In this document: one piece after another, positions 1 to 7,791 of the stretch
Numbering within the stretch: the stretch's first letter is position 1
Layout of the letters: each line of letters opens with the position of its first letter
Assembly (NCBI GenBank): GCA_910579685.1
Contig: CAJTVN010000003.1
Coordinates: 80,300-144,299 of the forward strand
Origin: an uncultured Lachnospiraceae bacterium
Lineage (GTDB): Bacteria; Bacillota; Clostridia; Lachnospirales; Lachnospiraceae
Reading direction: 5' to 3'
Length of the DNA stretch: 64,000 nt
Notes under the pieces: model-generated
Told to the model about the DNA's origin: nothing
Seen by the model: the letters and a program-made list of their open reading frames with translations, nothing else
Database searches by the model: none
Translations under genes and position numbers: made by a program

Positions 1-193
1 TGCTCTTCCCCGCCCCGTTAGGCCCGATGAAAGCAAGGATTTCTCCCTCCTGAACGGAAAACGTGACATCGTCCACCGCCCTGATTTTCTCCATATGAGG
101 ATGGAAAACAGCCTTAAGGCTTCCTCTCATCCCCTTTTCCTTTCGTTTCACCTGAAAGGTCTTTGATAACCCTTCCACTCTGATCGCTTCCAA
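1..193 (-). CDS. ABC transporter ATP-binding protein, N-terminal part (runs off the window)
   Basis: Only the first 64 codons are present. A TTG start at 193 follows GAGGAGGAG at 6-7 bases spacing. The protein reads LEAIRVEGLSKTFQV, then a basic insert (RKEKGMRGSLKAVFHPHMEKI) of the kind seen in ABC-2 type exporter ATPases of the DrrA/NatA class, then AVDDVTFSVQEGE and the Walker A motif GPNGAGKS at the very edge. By family it would energise an ABC-2 exporter whose permease genes should lie outside the window. Substrate cannot be told. Confidence 0.85.
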   Translation of the reverse strand, partial: MEAIRVEGLSKTFQVKRKEKGMRGSLKAVFHPHMEKIRAVDDVTFSVQEGEILAFIGPNGAGKS

Positions 194-345
194 CCTTTTC
201 TCCTCCTCTCCAATTTGCGCAGGCCTGTAACTTTGCTGCCCCGGATGTTTCCACGTGCATCCATGCGCATAAGGTTTTTGTTTCACAGGAAAAGCATATT
301 CTCTATCACTTCGCAGCGACAAGGTCTATCCTATGAAACAAAAAA

Positions 346-391
346 GGAACCGCCTGTTACATACACCATTGTGCATATAGCATGCGGTTCC
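346..391 (-). terminator. Rho-independent terminator for the small 471-551 unit
   Basis: GGAACCGC at 346-353 pairs with GCGGTTCC at 384-391. Read on the minus strand the stem is followed by a run of six T (complement of 340-345). It sits about 80 bases past the stop of the 26-codon reading frame and would close that transcript. Confidence 0.6.
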
Positions 392-470
392 TGTTTGATC
401 CTGATCACCGCATAGCCAAATAAGACTTTCCGTCTTACGGCCATGCCGGTTCAGTTGTTTGCAACTGTTA

Positions 471-551
471 TCAGGCTGTGACCGTAATGTGAAAAATCTG
501 CTGCACGACCATAATCAGAATAAAAAGAACACTGTTTTTAATCGAATACAT
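471..551 (-). CDS. 26-residue hydrophobic peptide of unknown function
   Basis: Short frame starting at ATG 551. The product starts MYSIKNSVLFILIMVV and ends QQIFHITVTA, so almost the whole chain is one potential membrane helix with a single N-terminal lysine. AGGAG lies 7 bases upstream of the ATG, a TTGCTT-17-TATTCT promoter lies at 585-613 and a terminator at 346-391, so a complete transcription unit of about 230 bases is visible. I do not recognise the family. Size, hydrophobicity and autonomy resemble type I toxins or small membrane regulators, which is inference. It could also be a chance frame inside a small RNA gene. Confidence 0.35.
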   Translation of the reverse strand: MYSIKNSVLFILIMVVQQIFHITVTA

Positions 552-584
552 ACATTTTCTCCTGCATTACTGAAAATTTTACAT

Positions 585-613
585 AGAATATCACAGTTGT
601 CTGAAAAAAGCAA
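585..613 (-). promoter_or_regulatory. Promoter of the 26-residue peptide unit
   Basis: Minus-strand -35 TTGCTT (608-613), 17-base spacer, -10 TATTCT (585-590). Transcription would start near 578, about 16 bases before the AGGAG ribosome binding site of the small frame. Confidence 0.5.
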
Positions 614-643
614 GAGGTTTTTTATTCCTTCTTTGTCCCTTCA

Positions 644-672
644 TTGACATTTGGGCGCCCCGCCGTTAAAAT
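644..672 (+). promoter_or_regulatory. Sigma-A promoter giving a leaderless response regulator mRNA
   Basis: TTGACA at 644-649 and TAAAAT at 667-672 are separated by exactly 17 bases. The ATG of the downstream regulator starts at 679, six bases past the -10 box, so the predicted start of transcription falls on the start codon itself. No Shine-Dalgarno sequence precedes the ATG. Confidence 0.65.
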
Positions 673-678
673 AAACCT

Positions 679-2418
679 ATGAAAACAGTATTGATTGCAG
701 ATGATGAACAGAATATCAGAGAAGGCCTGAAATGCATTATAGACTGGAAGGCCTTGGGCTTTGAAATCCGCGGGGAAGCCGCAAACGGCGAGGAGGCCCT
801 GCAGTTTATTCTGAAGGAAAATCCAATCCTGGTGCTTCTGGATATCCGTATGCCCAGGCTTTACGGTACTGATATTGTGCGCATTGCCAGAGAAAAGGGC
901 TACCGCGGAAGGTTCATAATACTGAGCGGTTACTCGGACTTTGCCTATGCCCAGACAGCGATCCGCTATGGCGTGGACTTTTATCTGACCAAGCCCATTG
1001 ACGAGGACGAGCTTCTCTCCTCCCTTCAGAAGATCATTGATATACTGGAAAGGGAGCGGTCCCGGTCCGATAATTTCCAGCTGATGAGAAAAAAAGCGAA
1101 AAACGTGATCCTTCACGAGATCGTGACCGGTTTCTATACTCCCTCCGAGGATCCGGCTTTTTCGCAGGAGGATTTGCGGGAAATGAATCTGGAGGCTGAC
1201 ACTTATCAGGTCGTGATCTTTGAAAAATTCGGTCAGAATCCGGAAGATGCCTCCTATAGCTTTGCGGACCTGCTTAAGGTGGCCAATAAGGGGAATCACA
1301 CCTTTGAACACTTCGAGGAGGAAGGAAACGAGGTCATTCTTCTCAAAGGCAGCTTTGCCCTTTCAAAATTTCAGGATTTCCTTGATCACTACGAGAAGCG
1401 CAGACTTCAGGAGGGAAGCCCTCTGGACTCCCTGTTTCTGGCATATGGAAGGCCCGTGTCCGGTCTGGATGAAATTCACTTATCCTACGAAGAGGCCTCC
1501 ACCCTGCGCAGGCGCCGCTTTTTCTGTACACAGGGACAGCACACCCTGGGCTATGACGAGCTTCCCAACATGAATCGTCCAAGTCAGGAGATCAGCGATC
1601 AGAAGCTGGAAGAATACTGCAATCTGCTGACAGATTATCTGCTTTCTTTTAACCGGAAGAAAGTGGCTGAGACGCTTTTTAATCTGGAAGAATATTTATA
1701 TGATGTGAAAAATACGATCGATGCCGTCAAGCTTTTTCTCACGGATCTCTATCTGCGGGTGAAGGAAAAGGTCACACATACCTACAGCAATGTGTCGATT
1801 CCCTTTCCCACCAACACACAGGCGATTGACCGGCTGGACAGCTGCCATTATCTCTATGAAATGATACTGCTAATATCCGAGCAGAGTGAGATGATTATGA
1901 ATGCCACGGGGAACTCGTCCCAGGATTCCGTGCTCGACGATATTCTCTATTACATAGATCATAATTATCAGAATAATATCAAGCTGGAGAGCATCGCCCC
2001 TCTTTTCGGGTATAACAGCGCCTACCTTGGAAAGATTTTCAATAAGGCCATTGGTGAAAGCTTTAACTCCTACATTGACCACCGCCGCATTGAGCATTCC
2101 AAGGAGCTTCTTTCTGAAAACCGCTTCAAGGTCTACGAAATCGCAGAGCAGGTGGGCTACAAAAATGTGGATTATTTCCACAAAAAGTTCAAGAAATATG
2201 TAGGCATGAGCCCTGCTGAATATCGTAAAAACATTACCGGAAAATACCCCCCCCCACACACATCTGAGCTGATTATCCCGTTGCTCTACAGATTCCTGAT
2301 GAAGTTTCCGGCCAGAGCGATCCAGGCAGTGACCTGGGGCTGTATTTCTTTGCCCTCCTCCATTGAAGTAAGCTCGTTTCCAAGCGCCAGACCATGCCCT
2401 CCTGACGGAAAGAGATGA
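679..2418 (+). CDS. YesN-type response regulator with AraC DNA-binding domain; 3' end disturbed by a C9 tract
   Basis: Cytoplasmic two-component regulator. Receiver domain at about 1-120 with acidic pocket D8-D9, phosphoacceptor D55 (LVLLDIRMP), and the conserved lysine in YLTKP. A long middle region follows, then an AraC-type double helix-turn-helix at about 425-522 ending GYKNVDYFHKKFKKYVGMSPAEYRK. The last ~50 residues, after a run of nine C at 2247-2255, are unlike the family and lie antisense to the esterase gene. One base fewer or more in the C run would end the protein at 2272 or 2267, the usual length. No kinase is adjacent; the unpaired YesM-type kinase at 10352-12157 is the likely partner. 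ATG 679 was chosen because MKTVLIADDE is the classic receiver start, though it has no ribosome binding site. Confidence 0.9.
   Translation: MKTVLIADDEQNIREGLKCIIDWKALGFEIRGEAANGEEALQFILKENPILVLLDIRMPRLYGTDIVRIAREKGYRGRFIILSGYSDFAYAQTAIRYGVDFYLTKPIDEDELLSSLQKIIDILERERSRSDNFQLMRKKAKNVILHEIVTGFYTPSEDPAFSQEDLREMNLEADTYQVVIFEKFGQNPEDASYSFADLLKVANKGNHTFEHFEEEGNEVILLKGSFALSKFQDFLDHYEKRRLQEGSPLDSLFLAYGRPVSGLDEIHLSYEEASTLRRRRFFCTQGQHTLGYDELPNMNRPSQEISDQKLEEYCNLLTDYLLSFNRKKVAETLFNLEEYLYDVKNTIDAVKLFLTDLYLRVKEKVTHTYSNVSIPFPTNTQAIDRLDSCHYLYEMILLISEQSEMIMNATGNSSQDSVLDDILYYIDHNYQNNIKLESIAPLFGYNSAYLGKIFNKAIGESFNSYIDHRRIEHSKELLSENRFKVYEIAEQVGYKNVDYFHKKFKKYVGMSPAEYRKNITGKYPPPHTSELIIPLLYRFLMKFPARAIQAVTWGCISLPSSIEVSSFPSARPCPPDGKR
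2247..2255 (+). repeat. Homopolymeric C9 tract at the end of the response regulator gene
   Basis: Nine consecutive C inside the final codons of the regulator. In the frame given the gene reads through to 2418; in both other frames a stop follows within 18 bases (TGA at 2265 or at 2270). Either a sequencing or assembly length error or a slippage-prone tract that toggles the C-terminus. Confidence 0.8.
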
Positions 2419-3095
2419 AATTCCACCGGTATCTTCTCCCGGCGCAGCGCCTGAACAAAGAGAAGGGAATTCTCCACAGGGACAGCTCCGTCCTCAAAGG
2501 TATGCCATAAAAAGGTTTTTGGCGTGTCCTTATTTACCTGATATTCCAGGGACAGCTCCCGGGCAAGCTCTTCATTACGGTCTCCCAGAAGCATTTCAAA
2601 GGAACCCCTGTGGGCAAACTCCCCGGAGGTGATAACAGGATAGCTCAAAATCAGTCCATTCGGGCGCAGTTTTTCCGCATCATCTCCCGCTTCCTTTGCA
2701 AACAGTTCTTTTTTCCAGAAGCAGCCAAAGGATGCGGCCAGATGTCCCCCCGCAGAGGATCCCTGAATAAATAATCCGTCCTTTCTGATATGCCATTCCT
2801 GCGCTCTGTCACGCAGCAGAGCCACGGCCTTCGCAAGCTCTAAAAGCTGCGTGGGATAAACTGCCGGCGAGACCGAGTAGTTCAGTACCGCCGCATGAAA
2901 ACCCATTGCCATAAACTGCAGGGCAAGAGGTTCCCCCTCCCGCACAGACACGTGATTGTAACCTCCTCCGGGACATATGAGCACGATTGGTCTTTCCCGG
3001 ATTAACAGTCCTTCCGGCGTATCCAGCAGATAAGTGGTAAGCGTTGGCGCACCCATACTGCCCTGTACTGTCATGTCAAATATCTTGTTAATCAT
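2286..3095 (-). CDS. Alpha/beta-hydrolase esterase (BD-FAE / acetyl-xylan esterase-like)
   Basis: 269 residues, no signal peptide, so a cytoplasmic esterase. Oxyanion motif CPGGGY at 41-46, nucleophile elbow GSSAG with Ser114, late Asp in HTFEDGAVP and catalytic His in SGGHGLAL. This is the pattern of small carbohydrate esterases that remove acetyl or similar acyl groups from xylan-derived oligosaccharides; substrate is inferred from family and from the GH31/GH43/GH51 genes in the window. Start ATG 3095 has GGAGGATCAGGAA before it. It converges on the response regulator with 14 bases or less between the expected stops. Confidence 0.85.
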   Translation of the reverse strand: MINKIFDMTVQGSMGAPTLTTYLLDTPEGLLIRERPIVLICPGGGYNHVSVREGEPLALQFMAMGFHAAVLNYSVSPAVYPTQLLELAKAVALLRDRAQEWHIRKDGLFIQGSSAGGHLAASFGCFWKKELFAKEAGDDAEKLRPNGLILSYPVITSGEFAHRGSFEMLLGDRNEELARELSLEYQVNKDTPKTFLWHTFEDGAVPVENSLLFVQALRREKIPVEFHLFPSGGHGLALGNELTSMEEGKEIQPQVTAWIALAGNFIRNL

Positions 3096-3390
3096 TTCCT
3101 GATCCTCCCGTTAAATTCTGGCTCTTTCTACTTATTTTATCATCAGAGAAATTATTTGGCCATAACATTATTTCGTTTATTCAGATTGACAAAACAGGGC
3201 AAAACTGTTAAAATATAATTACTGAGTATCACATTTCAAAATATGGCTGTATAACCATATCGGTATTCATTTTATGTGCATCGCACATTCCGGCAGTTTC
3301 TGCCACAGTTTTACTCATTCACAATATTGGCAGGAGCAGTCCGGAGCCCGGTTCCATAATGTGTCCTGCCGACGCAAAGGAGGATATTTT

Positions 3391-4410
3391 ATGGATTTTA
3401 AGAAAACAAAGAACTTTTTAACACGCTATGTATTAGGCCGAATTCACAGGCAGTATAAGGACAGGCTTTTCCGTTTCCTTTTTGCCAAGGACAGAGAGGC
3501 CCTGCTCCAGATATACAATGCTCTGAATGAATCAGACTACCCGGATTCGTCACAGCTTAAAATTGTCACAATTGAAAATGCGGTCTATGTGGAGATGAAA
3601 AATGATCTGGCCTTTGTGGTCACCGGTGTCCTCAATATGTATGAACACCAGAGCACCTATAATCCCAACATGCCCGTGCGGTTTCTGATGTACCTTGCCC
3701 AGGAATATCACAAGGTCGTGGAACAGGCGGAGGAAAGTCTCTATTCTTCCAGGCTGATCGCACTCCCCACCCCCCAATGCATTGTTTTTTACAATGGAAC
3801 GGAAAACGTGCCGGAAGAAAAAATACTGCGTCTTTCTGACGCATTCGAAAACAAAAAGATAAAACCCGGGGTCGAGCTGGAAGTAAGGATGCTGAATATC
3901 AACTACGGCCATAACACGGAACTGATGAAGCATTGCCGGCTTTTGAAGGAATACGCTGAATTTGTGGAAATTTCCAGAAGATATGCGTCACAGACCGGCA
4001 ATACAAAGACGGCCCTGAATGCTGCCATTGACTATTGTATTGATAATAACATACTGGGCAGGCAGCTGAAACTATATCGTGCGGAGGTATTAGACATTAT
4101 GCTGGGACATTTTGATCGAAAAAAATATGAAAGGTCTCTGAAAAGAGAAGCGCAGGAAAGCGGATACCGGGAAGGATACGAAGCCGGAAAGGAGCTGGGA
4201 ACCGAGCACGGCATCCAACAGGGCATCCAGCAGGGCATCCAGCAGGGCATCCAGCAGGGCATCGAAGCCCTGATTCTGGACAATCTGGAGGAAAACGTTG
4301 ATGATGGAAAAATCCGGTCGAAGCTGCAGAAACGCTTTCATCTGACGGAAATGCAGGCACAGGCTTATCTGGATAAATGCAGGGAATCCCCGCATTCCCC
4401 TTCCTCGTAA
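3391..4410 (+). CDS. Rpn family recombination-promoting nuclease / PD-(D/E)XK transposase-like protein
   Basis: 339 residues. ATG 3391 is preceded by AAAGGAGGATATTTT; an upstream extension to 3274 is open but has no binding site. The core VYVEMKNDLAFVV...NMYEHQSTYNPNMP, with E-x-Q in place of E-x-K, is the PD-(D/E)XK nuclease signature typical of the Rpn-like proteins abundant in Lachnospiraceae. The family promotes recA-independent recombination in enterics; no inverted repeats or other transposon parts are seen here. Near the C-terminus a GIQQ motif is repeated four times, encoded by perfect 12-bp repeats, followed by a coiled, charged tail. Stand-alone gene. Confidence 0.85.
   Translation: MDFKKTKNFLTRYVLGRIHRQYKDRLFRFLFAKDREALLQIYNALNESDYPDSSQLKIVTIENAVYVEMKNDLAFVVTGVLNMYEHQSTYNPNMPVRFLMYLAQEYHKVVEQAEESLYSSRLIALPTPQCIVFYNGTENVPEEKILRLSDAFENKKIKPGVELEVRMLNINYGHNTELMKHCRLLKEYAEFVEISRRYASQTGNTKTALNAAIDYCIDNNILGRQLKLYRAEVLDIMLGHFDRKKYERSLKREAQESGYREGYEAGKELGTEHGIQQGIQQGIQQGIQQGIEALILDNLEENVDDGKIRSKLQKRFHLTEMQAQAYLDKCRESPHSPSS
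4210..4257 (+). repeat. Four tandem 12-bp units encoding GIQQ
   Basis: Unit GGCATCCAGCAG is repeated four times (first copy with one A/G change) and continues into a partial fifth at 4258. Each unit adds Gly-Ile-Gln-Gln to the Rpn-like protein, so copy-number change would alter the linker length without shifting frame. Confidence 0.9.
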
Positions 4411-4478
4411 AAGGAGAAATTCCGGTGAAAACCTGTATAAATTGCGTGCCGCAGCCTGTACTATTTTTGCAGCCTCTT

Positions 4479-4505
4479 CCGGGCCAGCAATACGGCCCCG
4501 GCTTT
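4479..4505 (+). terminator. Probable terminator after the Rpn-like gene
   Basis: CCGGGCC (4479-4485) faces GGCCCCGG (4494-4501) across an 8-base loop with one bulge, followed by CTTTT. Located 69 bases past the stop of the Rpn-like gene. Confidence 0.45.
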
Positions 4506-4547
4506 TGGAGTTAATGAATGCAACGAGGAAGTCTATCGCCTGTTTTG

Positions 4548-4674
4548 ATTCCTGCGAGCAATGAGCCAAGCGGCTGCGAAGCAGACATTTGGCGAATGCC
4601 GCAAGGGTCACATACCCCGCTGCTCTGCAGCGCTGCAAGCTTGATGCCCCGTTGCTTGCAGCGGGGTTGTTGAC
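4548..4674 (-). repeat. Dispersed structured repeat, copy A
   Basis: 127-bp element that recurs at 59525-59654 in the other orientation with about 80% identity. In minus orientation it opens GTCAACAACCCCGC and closes CGCAGGAAT. It contains two fold-back parts: an outer stem ACCCCGCTGC/GCAGCGGGGT enclosing TGCAAGC/GCTTGCA, and a second stem CTTGCG/CGCAGG enclosing GCCAA/TTGGC and CTGC/GCAG. Between the copies the stems change in compensatory fashion. It fills the gap between the Rpn-like gene and the alkyltransferase-like gene; no gene is visible in this gap. Confidence 0.8.
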
Positions 4675-4708
4675 TGGCCATAAACTTATTATACAAGGAG
4701 ATTTTCCA

Positions 4709-5074
4709 ATGGAGATCTACAAGCGGATCGGAATCGTGTGTAACTGCATTCCCCGGGGACAGGTGGCAACCTATGGGCAGATCGCTCTTCTATGTGAAAA
4801 GCCCGGAAATTCCCGGCAGGTGGGTTATGCCTTAAAACACGGCCTTGCCGGAGAGGTTCCCGCCCATCGGGTTGTAAACGCAAGGGGATTATTGAGCGGA
4901 GCCGCCTGCTTTGAAACCTTTGATATGCAAAAGCTTCTTCTGGAAGAGGAAGGAATCACTGTTACATGGACCGCAGAGGGATGGCAAGTGGATCTCAAAC
5001 AGTTTGGATGGAAAAATACCATGGATCATGTTCTCTGGCTTCAAAGGCAGTTTTGTGCAAAGTCAGAGCCATAG
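4709..5074 (+). CDS. Alkyltransferase-like protein (MGMT fold lacking the acceptor cysteine)
   Basis: 121 residues matching the DNA-binding domain of O6-methylguanine methyltransferase: IPRGQVATYGQIA, the arginine finger in NSRQVGYAL, then PAHRVVN. The usual PCHRV active site reads PAHRV (Ala52), so the protein cannot accept an alkyl group. Known ATL proteins bind O6-alkylguanine and hand the lesion to nucleotide excision repair; that role is inferred. The start ATG 4709 has AAGGAGATTTTCCA before it; the frame stays open upstream through the repeat element, but that part is not gene-like. Confidence 0.88.
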   Translation: MEIYKRIGIVCNCIPRGQVATYGQIALLCEKPGNSRQVGYALKHGLAGEVPAHRVVNARGLLSGAACFETFDMQKLLLEEEGITVTWTAEGWQVDLKQFGWKNTMDHVLWLQRQFCAKSEP

Positions 5075-5077
5075 AAA

Positions 5078-5102
5078 AGCCAGTCCATTGGTCAGGCTGG
5101 CT
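5078..5102. terminator. Possible bidirectional terminator between convergent genes
   Basis: AGCCAG (5078-5083) pairs with CTGGCT (5097-5102), followed by pyrimidine-rich CTTCTTTCTTTTCT on the plus strand. It lies in the 17-base gap and the last codons of the YesL gene. Short stem, so modest support. Confidence 0.35.
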
Positions 5103-5736
5103 CTTCTTTCTTTTCTGTCACAGTCCCGGGCTCAGCTTCGATCTTTTGGAAGATCCTCTTACTGAAAGCCGCCACCGTGAAAATCATAAAGGCTGGTCCT
5201 ATCAGAATCCCGAAAAAGATCATGGTAGCATTAAACTGAAAAATCAAAAACTCAAATACCAGAAGAAAAACGATCAGCAATGTGCGTCCGAAATATCTTC
5301 TGGCTATCTCAAAGGAATTCTGGATGGTCTTTACCAGCGTGTTCTCATACCGGGCCGTCAGCGGATAAGCATAAATCAGCGACAGGACTATGATAAAGCA
5401 GGACACGATTCCAATGATCAGGAACAGGATCGGATTTCCCTCGATGGCGTTAAAAAACTGAAAATCAAGATACACCGCATAAGCGGCAATCACCGTGATT
5501 ACCCAAAGCACAGTGCCTTTCTTCCAATTTTCCCGAAAAGCCCTGACAAAGCTCCTGCCGATATATCCCTCCTCATCATCCGCCATTTTCAGCGCCACCG
5601 ACATGGCGGCAACGGTTGCTGCCCCTATGGTAACGATGGGAATGCTGAACAGAAGCCACATAAAATTCAGCTTCAGCATATCCATAAATCGGCTCAAAAA
5701 ACGATATAAGGGGCTCTCAACACTGAAAAACTTCAT
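5092..5736 (-). CDS. YesL family membrane protein (DUF624)
   Basis: 214 residues with about five membrane segments (roughly 22-48, 76-92, 103-126, 148-168, 171-192). The start MKFFSVESPLYRFLSRFMDMLKLN is characteristic of DUF624/YesL proteins, which are nearly always encoded beside Lpl/Yte-type oligosaccharide transporters and YesM/YesN regulators; their biochemical role is not established. ATG 5736 follows AAAGGATCAGTTT. Last gene of carbohydrate locus 1, 115 bases downstream of the binding-protein gene and on the same strand. Confidence 0.88.
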   Translation of the reverse strand: MKFFSVESPLYRFLSRFMDMLKLNFMWLLFSIPIVTIGAATVAAMSVALKMADDEEGYIGRSFVRAFRENWKKGTVLWVITVIAAYAVYLDFQFFNAIEGNPILFLIIGIVSCFIIVLSLIYAYPLTARYENTLVKTIQNSFEIARRYFGRTLLIVFLLVFEFLIFQFNATMIFFGILIGPAFMIFTVAAFSKRIFQKIEAEPGTVTEKKEEPA

Positions 5737-5760
5737 AAACTGATCCTTTCTTAGCAGGTC

Positions 5761-5826
5761 AGGGGCTGCCCCTTTGGCAGCCCTCGCCCGTTCCTTTTTA
5801 CCTCTGCCCGTTCCTTTTTACCTCTG
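5761..5826 (-). other. Intergenic hairpin plus a 20-bp tandem duplication
   Basis: Between the binding protein and YesL genes. AGGGGCTGCC and GGCAGCCCT (5761-5784) form a GC-rich stem-loop; no T run follows, so it is more likely a processing or stabilising hairpin than a terminator. Next to it a 20-base unit beginning CCCGTTCC is present twice in tandem (5787-5806 and 5807-5826). Confidence 0.5.
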
Positions 5827-5851
5827 ACCGATTCTGCAATCGCCGCTTTGC

Positions 5852-7687
5852 TTACTTCACAGCATCCTCTGCAGCCGCTCTCAGCTTCGCCTCGTTCTCC
5901 TGGAACTCCACGCACTGATCATAACCGTATTCGTTTGCCTGGGAAATCATGTCTGCCACGATCTGATCAAACTCAGCGTCCGTGGATGCATAGATTGCCT
6001 TCCAGGAATTGTCCTTGATGCAGGTTGCAACCTGATTCCACACAACCTGCAGCTCATCGGACCTTACACCGCCTGAATAAGTCGTGCCGGGAGCCAGAAT
6101 ATAGTCAGTCTGTCCCATACGCTCGTCAGGAGTCGCACAGCCTGTGACCTCTCTCCAGTCAGCCTCAATCTCAGAATTAGGTTCCGCCGTAAAGCTCGCC
6201 CACTTTCTGTAATTGTAGGTCTCACCATTGGAATCCGGATTTGCCGCATCAATAGCCCACGTGGAGTTGTTCATCTTGAAATTACCGTCCTCAAAGGTTC
6301 CCGAATAGCCTTCTGCCATCTCTGTCTTGGGATCCAGCTTAGCGGCACGTCCAAGCTCCGTGAAATATGTTTTACCGTCATCACCATAGTACCAGCACAC
6401 ATCCTTCGGGCCATACTCTGCCACCATACGTCCTTCCGGTGTTGCAAGCCAGTCCAGAATCGCCATACAAAGCTCAGGATACTCTGACTTGGCGCCGATG
6501 GACCAGATTCTGTTTCCGCCGTACACGTTCTGTCCGTAAATAATTGGTTTTGCCTCTGTGGGAGGGCAGGGATACATAGCCTTTCCTTCCGCCGCATGTG
6601 CGTCCGAATTGTACATAGCCGATCCTAAGAAGTTAAAGATGTTCAGGAACGCCGCACCATTCTGATAATCCTCCACCATACCGTCATACTTCTGCGTCTG
6701 TGAGTCGGGATCCAGAAGTCCTCTCTGATACAGCGTGTTGTAGAATTTCAGCGCTTCAATATAAGGTCCGTTCTCCTCCAGGCAGGGATGATAAGTCTGG
6801 GTGGACGGATCATACAGTCCGAATCCGAACTCATCATATCCATAGTAAGCCTGTGCAAGAGATTTTACATACATAACCATGTCGCCGTCCCAGTCATTAA
6901 AAAGAGAAACTCCATAAGTGGTCTTGCCATTGTCATCCGTAGGGCAGATCTCCTTCATGTCTTCCAGAACTTCCACCATGTCATCCAGCGTCTTGATCTC
7001 GGGATATCCCAGCTCTTTGTAGAGATCCCAGCGAAGATCCCAGGTATACATAGCATCCTGACGGGCCTTGGGATCCACTGCCACGTCAAAGCCAAATCCG
7101 TAGGTCACGCCGCCGGAAAGATTCGTATTCTTCTCAATCGCATAAGGCATGTGCTCTTTGATATAAGGACCGTACTCCGTAAGAAGATCATCTTCGTTCC
7201 AGTCATACAGCATGCCCTTTTCTACCGCCTGCATGTACTCGTCTCCGTCATTGCCCCAGATTACAAGATCGCCGAGATTTCCGGATTCCATACGCGTCTC
7301 ATAGACCCCGTCCGGATCCGGAATGATATTCAGTTTTACATTGAATTTTTCCAGCATGATCTGACCGAACCATCCGATCTGCTCTCCGGAATAGTTTGCC
7401 AGCTGGTCAAACACGTCCAGGGTCACTGTCTCCTCGGGAATGATTTCCGCCAGTAATTCCTCATAATCTTCCGCATCCAGGTCTTCCGCCTCATCCGATG
7501 CGTCCTGTTCACCTTCCGCAGTCTCTGCGTCAGCCACGTCCTCTTCATCCTCAGCATCGTCCACATCATCTGCGTCGTCTTCCGCAGCCGTGTCAGCCGG
7601 TGCCGGCGTACCGCCGCCTCCGCATGCCATCAGAGAAATCGTCATGGCAGATGCCAGAAGCAGTGCAACAATCTTTTTTGCCTTCAT
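5852..7687 (-). CDS. Extracellular oligosaccharide-binding lipoprotein (LplA-like)
   Basis: 611 residues, the membrane-anchored substrate receptor of the ABC transporter encoded just upstream. Signal peptide MKAKKIVALLLASAMTISL with lipobox LMAC (lipidated Cys about residue 22), then a very acidic Asp/Glu/Ala linker to about residue 75, then a solute-binding fold of the family-1 large type used for plant oligosaccharides. Start ATG 7687 has GGAGG nine bases before it; an earlier in-frame start at 7744 lies inside the intergenic hairpin and is less likely. Order on the transcript is permease, permease, hairpin, receptor, YesL, the usual way to over-express the receptor. Substrate is inferred to be a xylose-containing glycan from the adjacent GH31 and GH43. 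Confidence 0.9.
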   Translation of the reverse strand: MKAKKIVALLLASAMTISLMACGGGGTPAPADTAAEDDADDVDDAEDEEDVADAETAEGEQDASDEAEDLDAEDYEELLAEIIPEETVTLDVFDQLANYSGEQIGWFGQIMLEKFNVKLNIIPDPDGVYETRMESGNLGDLVIWGNDGDEYMQAVEKGMLYDWNEDDLLTEYGPYIKEHMPYAIEKNTNLSGGVTYGFGFDVAVDPKARQDAMYTWDLRWDLYKELGYPEIKTLDDMVEVLEDMKEICPTDDNGKTTYGVSLFNDWDGDMVMYVKSLAQAYYGYDEFGFGLYDPSTQTYHPCLEENGPYIEALKFYNTLYQRGLLDPDSQTQKYDGMVEDYQNGAAFLNIFNFLGSAMYNSDAHAAEGKAMYPCPPTEAKPIIYGQNVYGGNRIWSIGAKSEYPELCMAILDWLATPEGRMVAEYGPKDVCWYYGDDGKTYFTELGRAAKLDPKTEMAEGYSGTFEDGNFKMNNSTWAIDAANPDSNGETYNYRKWASFTAEPNSEIEADWREVTGCATPDERMGQTDYILAPGTTYSGGVRSDELQVVWNQVATCIKDNSWKAIYASTDAEFDQIVADMISQANEYGYDQCVEFQENEAKLRAAAEDAVK

Positions 7688-7721
7688 ACTTTTTCTTCCT
7701 CCTTTTTTTGTGTTATGAATA

Positions 7722-7766
7722 GCCGTATGCATGACTACGCACACATGGACACCGCATGCATACGGC
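7722..7766 (-). promoter_or_regulatory. Intercistronic stem-loop between permease and binding-protein genes
   Basis: A perfect 12-bp inverted repeat, GCCGTATGCATG (7722-7733) and CATGCATACGGC (7755-7766), with a 21-base loop. It lies in the gap between the LplC-like permease and the receptor gene. No T run follows. Such hairpins often stabilise the upstream mRNA 3' end or mark a processing site so that receptor and permease are made in different amounts. Confidence 0.7.
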
Positions 7767-7791
7767 GAAACACCGTTATTGATATTTTGTT

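Noticed and set aside
3274..3390. Upstream start for the Rpn-like protein
   Set aside because: AAAGGAGG immediately before 3391 fixes the start; the earlier codons look like leader sequence.
4210..4257. Short regular repeats as a CRISPR-like array
   Set aside because: The 12-bp units are contiguous with no spacers and encode GIQQ in frame inside the Rpn-like protein.
4589..4708. Longer N-terminus for the alkyltransferase-like protein
   Set aside because: The added stretch is the structured repeat; the ATG at 4709 has a clear AAGGAG site and matches the family start.
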